Shown piece by piece: positions 20,913 through 27,710 of a stretch of DNA of 64,000 nucleotides. How positions within the stretch are numbered: position 1 is the first letter of the stretch; each line of letters starts with the position of its first letter. The translations under genes were made by a program, and so were the position numbers. This DNA is from Korobacter sp963703075 (lineage in GTDB: Bacteria > Acidobacteriota > Terriglobia > Terriglobales > Acidobacteriaceae). The stretch is taken from positions 4,588,001 to 4,652,000 of the forward strand of contig OY969786.1 in the NCBI GenBank assembly GCA_963703075.1, read 5' to 3'. The notes under the pieces were generated by a model. That model saw nothing but the letters and a program-made list of their open reading frames with translations. It was not told the DNA's origin and ran no database searches.

Positions 20913-21125
20913 CTATTTCGCCGGAATGGCGGCCAGGCAATCCTTGTAAAGATCGATCAAGTGTTTCGCATATTCATCGGGGCGGGACGGAGCACCACCT
21001 TGAAAGCCGGCGCTGGCCGAACCTGTCCTGCCATAACCGGTGGTGACGGCGATGAACTTCATCATGTCGAGGGCAATATCTTCATTGCGGCGTGAACCCA
21101 TGGCGGGGGCGGGAATTTGGTCCAT
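20913..21125 (-). CDS. small conserved hypothetical protein, 70 aa
   Basis: Starts at ATG 21125 with a strong GGAGG six bases upstream. The product (MDQIPAPAMGSRRNEDIAL...) has a predicted helical C-terminal half (YAKHLIDLYKDCLAAI) with no cysteine motif, signal or TM helix. No family is recognised. The good ribosome site and codon use argue that it is real. Confidence 0.6.
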   Translation of the reverse strand: MDQIPAPAMGSRRNEDIALDMMKFIAVTTGYGRTGSASAGFQGGAPSRPDEYAKHLIDLYKDCLAAIPAK

Positions 21126-21229
21126 AAGAAGGCCTCCAGAGCTGAAGCGAAAAAAGAACTTTGCAGGGAAATTCTAGCAGTCGGCGGCAGAACATGCTTG
21201 CGGCGATGAGACGCGTCGCGCGGCTGCAT

Positions 21230-21946
21230 TTAGGTTTCCAGGCTGACGTGTGCGATGCGGCCGATGATCCGATCTGTGGCGTCGCTTTTGGGACCCAGCG
21301 GAAGCAGCAAAACTTCCGCTTTATGGGACTGCGGCCGAAGCAGCAGCGTGTTCTCCGCCAAGGTCACGTAGCGGACCATCGCTTCACCGTCGCGCAACAC
21401 CGCGTACATCGTTCGTTCTCCACGACGGTACGGCTTGAGCGCGTTGTAGTGGCGATCGATCAACACCATGCAGCCCGGGGCAAGGCGCGGGTACATGGCT
21501 TCGCAATCGGCGCGGGTGGGCTTCATCATCACAAAGCGCAACCAGTCTTCGCGTATGCCTTGAGGATTGGTACGCAGCCGCCGGAGCAGCGCTTCCTTGA
21601 ACTTCACGACCTCAAGCACATCGCGGGCCTGCACCTGGGGGAGCATTGCGCGGTTGGGCGGCACGAGCAGGAGATGGACGTACTCGTCTTCCTGCGGCGG
21701 GGGAATGCTCGCGCGCTGATCGATTTCGTCGGACGGAACCAGGTCGAGCAGGGAAATCTCTTCTGCGGCGAGCACGCGGTCGAGGCCTTTCAAGCTGAGG
21801 CCACGCTTGCGATTTAAGAAGTTGGAAATGTGCGCCTGGCGGAAGCCGGTCTGCTCCGCCAGTGCGGCGCCCGTGAGTTCGCCGGATTCAATACGTTCCC
21901 AAAGTAACTTCCGCAAAGCTTCCTGAAGATGGTGAAAGCGCAGCAT
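21230..21946 (-). CDS. XRE-type HTH regulator with a degenerate S24/LexA-like C-terminal domain
   Basis: 238 aa. The N-terminal HTH (about 7-62; LTGAALAEQTGFRQAHISNFLNRKRGL) is of the Cro/C1 type. The C-terminal part (about 130-235) follows the S24 pattern: PRLAPGCMVLID and YAVLRDGEAMVRYV. In active S24 proteins the serine lies in a SMxPTL motif and the lysine in GExxVK; here the aligned residues are Ala150 (EAMYPRL) and Arg192 (GEAMVRY). Autocleavage is therefore unlikely, making it a non-inducible or ligand-sensing repressor. It faces away from the phage-like cluster that begins 370 bp away and is a candidate controller of it. Confidence 0.7.
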   Translation of the reverse strand: MLRFHHLQEALRKLLWERIESGELTGAALAEQTGFRQAHISNFLNRKRGLSLKGLDRVLAAEEISLLDLVPSDEIDQRASIPPPQEDEYVHLLLVPPNRAMLPQVQARDVLEVVKFKEALLRRLRTNPQGIREDWLRFVMMKPTRADCEAMYPRLAPGCMVLIDRHYNALKPYRRGERTMYAVLRDGEAMVRYVTLAENTLLLRPQSHKAEVLLLPLGPKSDATDRIIGRIAHVSLET

Positions 21947-21948
21947 CG

Positions 21949-21967
21949 CTATAACTCCGAGCTATAG
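21949..21967. promoter_or_regulatory. candidate operator of the XRE regulator
   Basis: CTATA-N9-TATAG inverted repeat, also readable as two direct GCTATA words 13 bp apart, ending two bases upstream of the regulator's start codon. Its position suits autorepression. No binding data; inference from symmetry only. Confidence 0.3.
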
Positions 21968-22246
21968 TTCGTGACCGCAATCACAGCTGTGTGCATTAGG
22001 GGCCGCTTGCGCCCGTGCGCGCACGTCGCTAAGGTGCGTGAAAGCTTCACGGAAAATCTTGCTGTTCGCGCGGTCGATTGCAGTTCGCGCTGAGCAGCAC
22101 ATGGCAGAGGCCGCGAAGCCTGCGGCGGCTATGCATAAGTGATTTATCGGTCAATTTGCCTGGATGGCGAGTTACCGCTGGTAGAAGCCGAGCAGGAGTA
22201 TTCCAGAAAGGGGGAATTCCCGGGATGCGAAACAGCGTCCCGGCAG

Positions 22247-22264
22247 GGAACAGCGAGCTGTTCC
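22247..22264. promoter_or_regulatory. GGAACAGC-N2-GCTGTTCC palindrome upstream of the particle cluster
   Basis: A perfect 8-bp dyad with a two-base centre, about 55 bp before the zinc-ribbon start. It resembles a GAAC-N8-GTTC operator more than a terminator, as no T run follows. The rest of 21947-22318 (GC-rich, purine-rich toward its end) shows no open frame that looks like protein and no convincing promoter hexamers. Confidence 0.35.
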
Positions 22265-22318
22265 GGACTACCGCCCAGGGTCTTTACGGGGAGTCACTTC
22301 GACTACAAAAGGACGACC

Positions 22319-22600
22319 ATGCAATTTGCAATGCAGTACTTGGAAATGGAATTGAAATATTGCGAGCGCTGTGGCGCTTTACATTTGCGGCAACAAGGGA
22401 GCAGCCGGATTTATTGTGAGAGCTGCGAAGAGGAGATGGCGAAGGTATACCAGGCGCGTCCGGCTGGCCGAGAACGATACGCGCGGAATGGACGAGGACG
22501 AAAATCGAGTGAGAACCTGCAGAAGAAACCGTGCCGTGCGGCAGTTTCGCTGGCCGAGACGACGGGCGCAAACAACCGGGACGACCGGAGGTGCCTGTGA
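22319..22600 (+). CDS. small zinc-ribbon protein, 93 aa
   Basis: Starts at ATG 22319 with AAAGGA seven bases upstream. Residues 15-36 form a CxxC...CxxC ribbon (C15/C18 and C33/C36: YCERCGALHLRQ...YCESC). The C-terminal half is basic and Gln/Arg-rich, consistent with nucleic-acid binding. It overlaps the next gene by 4 bp (GTGA). It is probably a small transcription-associated protein; the family function is not known. Confidence 0.65.
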   Translation: MQFAMQYLEMELKYCERCGALHLRQQGSSRIYCESCEEEMAKVYQARPAGRERYARNGRGRKSSENLQKKPCRAAVSLAETTGANNRDDRRCL

Positions 22601-23196
22601 GGAGCCGCAGTGGGCAGAGCAGCGTTTTGACAGGGGTGGTCAATCCGGAAGATGCCAACGCATTTCGATCGGAGTTGTTTCAGTACCGCTACGAGACGGA
22701 CGCGATGCTAAGAAAATTTCTATCGGTGTCGCTGGACCTGGGCAGGTTGCCCTCGGTGCTGGGCGGAGAGATGTTCCGGTCGAAGGTCACGTCGTACCGG
22801 ATCTCCAGCTTCGAAGACCTGGTCATTTTCGTAGCCGATTTCACGGCGTGCTTCGACCGGCTGGGGACGGTAGCGCAACGATTCATTGCGCTGCATGCTT
22901 TCCAGGAGTACTCGAAGGAAGAAGCAGCACGCATGATGGGTTCGGATGTGCGCAACGCGCGGCGCATCTATTGCGACGCCCTCGATGAACTGAGCGAGAT
23001 CCTGCTGCGCTTCGGACTGATTGAGCCGATGGACTGGATCGGCGACCAGGTGGCGTCAGAAGGATGGTTCGAGGGCTGTCCAATCCTGCGGCGCAACGCT
23101 CGGTCGATGGAGGGACTGCCGCCGAAAAAGCCGAGCCGGGGAACGAGCACATGGTTTCGTTCGAAGCTTCTGACGATGCCGGGCAAAGCCGGATGA
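22597..23196 (+). CDS. sigma-70 region-4-like regulator at the head of the particle cluster
   Basis: 199 aa from GTG 22597, coupled to the zinc-ribbon gene. The N-terminal ~85 residues are helical with no match. Residues about 85-150 (LGTVAQRFIALHAFQEYSKEEAARMMGSDVRNARRIYCDALDEL) have the spacing of a sigma region 4 HTH: a dipeptide turn, an EEAARMMG recognition-helix start and a DELSEIL amphipathic helix. There is no region 2, so it is not a full sigma factor. Phage late activators of the ArpU/RinA type share this HTH, and the location is apt. It is followed by a hairpin terminator. Confidence 0.5.
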   Translation: MRSRSGQSSVLTGVVNPEDANAFRSELFQYRYETDAMLRKFLSVSLDLGRLPSVLGGEMFRSKVTSYRISSFEDLVIFVADFTACFDRLGTVAQRFIALHAFQEYSKEEAARMMGSDVRNARRIYCDALDELSEILLRFGLIEPMDWIGDQVASEGWFEGCPILRRNARSMEGLPPKKPSRGTSTWFRSKLLTMPGKAG

Positions 23197-23204
23197 TCGA
23201 GAGA

Positions 23205-23233
23205 TAAAGGGCGCATGGCGCATGCGCTCTTTT
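23205..23233 (+). terminator. rho-independent terminator after the regulator gene
   Basis: AAAGGGCGCATG - GCG - CATGCGCTCTTTT: a 7-bp perfect core (GCGCATG/CATGCGC) extended by an A/T-rich base and ending in TTTT. Confidence 0.6.
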
Positions 23234-23451
23234 GACTTTGGTGGGAGATGGAGCGGATGACAAAAAATGTTGTCAAGAGGAGGAAGTCGGTATTCTTCGC
23301 GTAAGCCGCAGAAATCAATCAGAAAATAAATTCTCGAGATGTGTCCGGTTTACCTGGTGTGGATTGGTATTCTAAAAATAGAGGGAAAGAAAAAAAGAGC
23401 CGCCTGGGGATGAGGGAGGCGGAATAGCCCTTGGAAATTCGCAGAACGAAA

Positions 23452-23477
23452 ACCCGGCAGAGTGCCGGGTTTTTTCT
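23452..23477 (+). terminator. rho-independent terminator
   Basis: ACCCGGC - AGAGT - GCCGGGT followed by TTTTTT. It sits in the 455-bp stretch 23197-23651, which otherwise holds the terminator at 23205, an A-rich segment near 23385-23400 and no convincing gene. What transcript ends here is unclear; an unannotated small RNA between the two terminators is possible. Confidence 0.7.
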
Positions 23478-23651
23478 TTGGTGGGCAGCGCAGGACCGTG
23501 TCCGTCTGCAACGGCGTGGGTGGAGTCTGGGCAACTCGGAACTTCGGGCGGTGGCGCGTTCGGAGGACTCGCGTCGTGTGAGGGTGCGTTGCATTGGGTG
23601 GGTCAAGGGAGTGGTGGACTCCCGCGCAGCCGGGCACGGATGGGTGAATGG

Positions 23652-24044
23652 ATGGCAAAACCGAAGATATCACTTGTGAACAAAGAACCGATCGTCATGG
23701 GAGCGACTCCGGAGGAATCGGAGAAACCAAAAGGAAAATCGAAAAAGAAGAAATCCGGCGAGAAGGACGCGGAGAAAAAACTTCCGCCGCGGAAGCGAGT
23801 GCGGGAAGCGCAATTGCACGTGCTGGATCAGGTGGACAACATCCTGAAGGGAAATTGCGGCTCAGCGACTAAAGGGAATTATGGTTGTGCGAAGTTCGTG
23901 CTGGACTGGTCAGGAGTGTCGGATCTGCGGTCGCCGTTAGCGAAACCATTGAAGAAAAAATCGGTGGCGAGCGCGCTGCTGAAGAAATTGACCGAAGCAG
24001 CGGCAAAACAGGAAAAAGCAGAGCAGCCGGCACTCGCAAAGTGA
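23652..24044 (+). CDS. Lys-rich hypothetical protein, 130 aa
   Basis: Begins MAKPKISLVNKEPIV. A very basic segment (about 25-55, KGKSKKKKSGEKDAEKK...) is followed by a more ordered helical part containing LHVLDQVDNILKG and NYGCAKFVLDWSGVSDL, and a basic Ala/Lys tail. An ATG 12 bases upstream (23640) is also possible. No domain is recognised; the composition suggests DNA or RNA binding. Confidence 0.55.
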   Translation: MAKPKISLVNKEPIVMGATPEESEKPKGKSKKKKSGEKDAEKKLPPRKRVREAQLHVLDQVDNILKGNCGSATKGNYGCAKFVLDWSGVSDLRSPLAKPLKKKSVASALLKKLTEAAAKQEKAEQPALAK

Positions 24045-24144
24045 CGGTGGGGGCAGCCTTCGCGCACGATAGAATGAGAAAGCATCTGAGCAAGGGTGAG
24101 ATTGTCGATCTTGCGCATTCGGAGCGAGGGAGCCCCGCAACAGC

Positions 24145-24618
24145 ATGGACATGACCTGGATAACGGACCGGATTGCGGTCGGCGGTGGCATCTGGATACC
24201 GGAAAAGATGGCGGAGCTGGCACGTGCGGGAGTGACTCACATTATCGACATGCAGATTGAGTTCGATGACACGCCGCTGGGGCATCAGTTCGGCGTTGAG
24301 GTTTTGTGGAACCCGACTGACGATGACTTCAAGCCGAAGCCGCCCGCGATTTTCGAGCGCGGGGTGGAATTTGCGCTCAAGGCGCTGGAAGAGGACGATG
24401 CGAAGCTGTTCATCCATTGCGCGGCCGGAGTGCACCGGGCGCCGATGATGACGTTGGCGGTGATGCGGGCGATGGGATGGGAGCTGGAAGACGCAATGGA
24501 GCTGATCCAGGGCCGTCGTTACGTGGTGGATTTCGCGGACGTGTACGTGGAGAGCGTAGAGCGGTTCATGAAGAAATACGAACAACACAGCGGAGCGACG
24601 GCACGAAGAAAAACTTGA
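24145..24618 (+). CDS. dual-specificity (cysteine-based) protein phosphatase
   Basis: 157 aa. The P-loop signature HCxxGxxR(S/T/A) is intact: H91-C92-A-A-G-V-H-R98-A. An upstream aspartate in the loop PTDDDF (58-63) is a good candidate for the general acid. The fold size is that of a minimal DSP. It would dephosphorylate Ser/Thr/Tyr or a non-protein phosphate in the cytoplasm. It lies between the Lys-rich protein and the first fibre gene and is closed by a very strong terminator, so it may be a cargo gene. Confidence 0.8.
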   Translation: MDMTWITDRIAVGGGIWIPEKMAELARAGVTHIIDMQIEFDDTPLGHQFGVEVLWNPTDDDFKPKPPAIFERGVEFALKALEEDDAKLFIHCAAGVHRAPMMTLAVMRAMGWELEDAMELIQGRRYVVDFADVYVESVERFMKKYEQHSGATARRKT

Positions 24619-24650
24619 TCTGACGTAGTGCAAGGTAGGACCTCCTGGAT

Positions 24651-24686
24651 GCGAAGCCCGGCAATTTTGCCGGGCTTCGCTTTTTT
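24651..24686 (+). terminator. strong rho-independent terminator
   Basis: A 14-bp perfect stem GCGAAGCCCGGCAA / (TT)GCCGGGCTTCGC with a T-rich loop, followed by six T. It separates the phosphatase gene from the fibre/terminase block. Confidence 0.9.
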
Positions 24687-24771
24687 AGGCACGCAGGCCT
24701 GTGCAGCGGGTCACTGCGCTGGGGGTAGGCAGCGGGTTATCACTTTGCAGGGACTTGGTGGAAGAGGAGAC

Positions 24772-27660
24772 ATGCAATTGTTGAGTTTCGATCGAATGGG
24801 CGGATTTAAGTGCTTGCTGGTTTCGCTCTGCCTGGTTTGCGGATTGCCGCAACCAGCACGCGCGAGCAGCGGGCCGACTCTTACCACCGTGCATGACATC
24901 GTGTACCGGGCGGATGGCACTGCGGCGCAAGGCACCATGACAATTACCTGGCCGGGGTTTACGACTGCCGGCGGAAGCGCGGTGGCCGCAGGATCGATGA
25001 CGGTGAACCTGGGAGCGGGTGGTGTGCTGCAGCTAAGCCTGGCGCCCAATGCGGGCGCGGTTCCGGCGGGAACGTTCTACAAGGTTGTGACCAAGGACGT
25101 GACGGGAATTACCGCGACGGAGTACTGGGTCGTGCCGGCGGTGGCGACCACGACCCTGGCGGTGATTCGGACGCAGATGCTGCCGCCCAACGTCGCGGCG
25201 CAAGCGGCGACGAAAGATTACGTCGATCGCGTGGTGGTTCACAATACCGGCAACGAAACGATCGCGGGGACGAAAAGTTTTACTTCGACGCCAAATGCAC
25301 CCGATCCGCAGAACGCTACGGACCTGGTAAATAAAGAATATGTCGACAAAGCCACCAACGTCAGTGTGACTGGCTTGCTGGGCTACGTGCCGGAAAACTC
25401 CGCCAACAAGGGCGCGGCCAGCGGGTATGCAGGGTTGAGCGCGAGCGGGCAACTGCAAACCAGCGAGCTGCCGCCGATCCCGTATGCGAACCTGCCGGTG
25501 GGGACATCGCAGGGCACAGTGGCGGCGGGCGATGACGCGCGCATGGCGTACGCAGCGCAGACGAACATCTCCAACACATTCACCCAGCAGCAAAGCATGG
25601 CGGACGTGGTGCTGGGAAGTTCGTCGCTGTGGTACATCGACGTGCGCTGGTACGGCGCGCGCGGCGATGGGAAGTACATTACGGACGCAGCGATGACGAG
25701 CGGGAGCGCTGCCTTGAGTTCGAACATGGGACGGTTCAGCTGCCCGGCGGATGTGGGGAAAACGATCTGGGTACAAGGCGCGGGCGCAAGCGGCGGGACA
25801 CTGCAGGGCACAATTGCGACCTGCACGGATTCGAACCATGTGAGCCTGAGCAAAGCGGCGAGCGTGAGTATTGCTCCGCTGGCGATCAGCGACGCGACGA
25901 TGTCGACAGGCAGCAATGTGCTGACGAGTTCTTCCGCCAAATTTTCCGCAGCGATGGTTGGCTACACGGTGTATGTGCCGGGAGCGGGTGCGAGCGGCGG
26001 CGTTTTGCAAACGACGGTCGCGGGTTACACGGACTCGAATCACCTGGTGCTGACGGCGAACGCGAGCACGTCAACTTCTAATCAAACGGTAACCTTCGTG
26101 TTCCATGCGGTGATAGGTGCGGACGACACGGCGGCGCTGCAAGCGGCCATCGATGGAGCGAAGACGCGATGCAACGCGGGCGGTGGGACATGGAATCTCT
26201 GTCCGACGCTGCTGTTCCCAGCAGACAATTTCATCATCAGCGGCAGCTTGAATTATAAGAGCGTGCCCTGGGTGGGGATGGGACCCCAGAAGACAGCCTT
26301 ACTGTGGGTGGGCGCAACCGGTGGAACCATGACGTACGTTCCGTCTGGATATGCGGGAGGCGCGAGTTGGGGCGGGATCAAGGGGATGCAATTCCGCATG
26401 GGAACCAATTGGCCGAAGACGCACATTGAATTCGACGCAGCTGTCGATGCGGGCTTTTTCCTGGAGGAAGACAACTTCCTGGGCGCCTCGGGGAACTCGA
26501 TCGAGCTGACGCAGGGATTTGTGAACCTGCACTGGCAGAAGCTGCGATGGGATTCGATTGCGGGATACATGGTGCGCTTCGCGTCGTCTGCCCCGTGCTG
26601 GGTGGCTTCCAGCGCGGTCATCGATAAGTTCACGGCGAACCTGAGCCCGGTAAATAATCCGCAGCCACCAACGAACCCGCTGGGATATTTCATAATCGAC
26701 AATTCACCGGCAAATTGCGGACAGCCGCGATCGGTGTTCCGGTTTGCGGATGCGCGGATTGAGAACAACACGGTGCCTTTCGCGAGCAACGGTGCGGTGA
26801 TTGCTTTGCAAAACCAGACCACGCCGTCGGGGAACAACAATGGCGTGCCGTACGACATTACGCTCGAAAACATTACGGGGCAGAACCCTGCGCTCTCCGT
26901 GGCAGGAACGAACGCCCCGATGCAACTGCTCTGCAGCCTGACATCAGGCGCAGACTGTTCAACGGCGATGCTGCACTGGAAGAACATTCAGATGACGGGC
27001 TGGGCGTCGGCGTTCATGGTGCAGCCGCCGAGCACGAGTTATGCGTACGGATGGTGGCCGCGCTGCCAGGGCAATTGCCTGATCGGCATGCTGGATGCGA
27101 ACTTCACGACGATCCCGCGAGTGATTGCGGGGAATACCTTGATCTACGACTTCGTGTCGCAACAGGCGAACGGCAAAGTGTTTCAAGCGCGGGACACAAA
27201 CCACAACGGTCCGTCGACGAACTATCCGGAGTTTGACCTGGACGTTGCGGGGAAGATGCAGTGGTATCCGGGAAACGCGAGCACGCCCGATACGAACCTG
27301 TATCGCGGAGCGGCGGGCGTGGTGAAGAGCGATGAGCAGATCAGCGCGGCGGGGGGCTTGATCGGAGGCTTCAACACGGTGACATTTTCGGCGACCCCGG
27401 CCTTCGATTTCAGCAAGGGGAACACGCAGATGATCACCCTGACCGGGAACGTTACTTCCAGTACGCTGGTCAATGCGACAGCGGGACAACGGTTATTGTT
27501 CATCGTGTGCCAGGACGCGACGGGCGGGCGCACGTTTGTGTGGCCTGCCAGCACCAAGGGTGGGGGCAGCATTGGATCGACCGCGAGCAAGTGTTCGGTG
27601 CAGGAATTTGTGTGGGATGGATCGAGCGCGCGGGCGGTGGGCACGGTGCAGGTGAACTGA
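24772..27660 (+). CDS. giant fibre/tailspike-like protein with a signal peptide and pectate-lyase-type beta-helix
   Basis: 962 aa from ATG 24772 (GGAAGAGGAG upstream). Residues about 8-28 form a Sec signal peptide (FKCLLVSLCLVCGLPQPARA). An N-terminal domain (about 30-145) is shared with the next gene. Then come tail-fibre NKEYVDKA-type words (NATDLVNKEYVD), two tandem ~68-aa copies of a beta domain (about 306-373 and 374-440; each with GAGASGG and TDSNHV/L), and a right-handed beta-helix of the Pectate_lyase_3 type (VRWYGARGDGK ... ADDTAALQAAIDGA). The C-terminal tip is Gly/Thr-rich. Phage fibres normally lack a signal peptide, so export to the surface is predicted, which is odd beside terminase and capsid genes. 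Confidence 0.7.
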   Translation: MQLLSFDRMGGFKCLLVSLCLVCGLPQPARASSGPTLTTVHDIVYRADGTAAQGTMTITWPGFTTAGGSAVAAGSMTVNLGAGGVLQLSLAPNAGAVPAGTFYKVVTKDVTGITATEYWVVPAVATTTLAVIRTQMLPPNVAAQAATKDYVDRVVVHNTGNETIAGTKSFTSTPNAPDPQNATDLVNKEYVDKATNVSVTGLLGYVPENSANKGAASGYAGLSASGQLQTSELPPIPYANLPVGTSQGTVAAGDDARMAYAAQTNISNTFTQQQSMADVVLGSSSLWYIDVRWYGARGDGKYITDAAMTSGSAALSSNMGRFSCPADVGKTIWVQGAGASGGTLQGTIATCTDSNHVSLSKAASVSIAPLAISDATMSTGSNVLTSSSAKFSAAMVGYTVYVPGAGASGGVLQTTVAGYTDSNHLVLTANASTSTSNQTVTFVFHAVIGADDTAALQAAIDGAKTRCNAGGGTWNLCPTLLFPADNFIISGSLNYKSVPWVGMGPQKTALLWVGATGGTMTYVPSGYAGGASWGGIKGMQFRMGTNWPKTHIEFDAAVDAGFFLEEDNFLGASGNSIELTQGFVNLHWQKLRWDSIAGYMVRFASSAPCWVASSAVIDKFTANLSPVNNPQPPTNPLGYFIIDNSPANCGQPRSVFRFADARIENNTVPFASNGAVIALQNQTTPSGNNNGVPYDITLENITGQNPALSVAGTNAPMQLLCSLTSGADCSTAMLHWKNIQMTGWASAFMVQPPSTSYAYGWWPRCQGNCLIGMLDANFTTIPRVIAGNTLIYDFVSQQANGKVFQARDTNHNGPSTNYPEFDLDVAGKMQWYPGNASTPDTNLYRGAAGVVKSDEQISAAGGLIGGFNTVTFSATPAFDFSKGNTQMITLTGNVTSSTLVNATAGQRLLFIVCQDATGGRTFVWPASTKGGGSIGSTASKCSVQEFVWDGSSARAVGTVQVN

Positions 27661-27710
27661 GTTGCTATGCGAGAATTGACGAACGCGAAGTGGACCCCCG
27701 GAGTCAGAGG

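Noticed and set aside
21161..21817. 218-aa plus-strand frame opposite the XRE regulator
   Set aside because: Antisense of a gene with a clear HTH and S24-like domain.
22078..22419. 113-aa plus-strand frame overlapping the zinc-ribbon gene
   Set aside because: No ribosome site and no protein character; the alternative frame carries the CxxC pairs and a good ribosome site.
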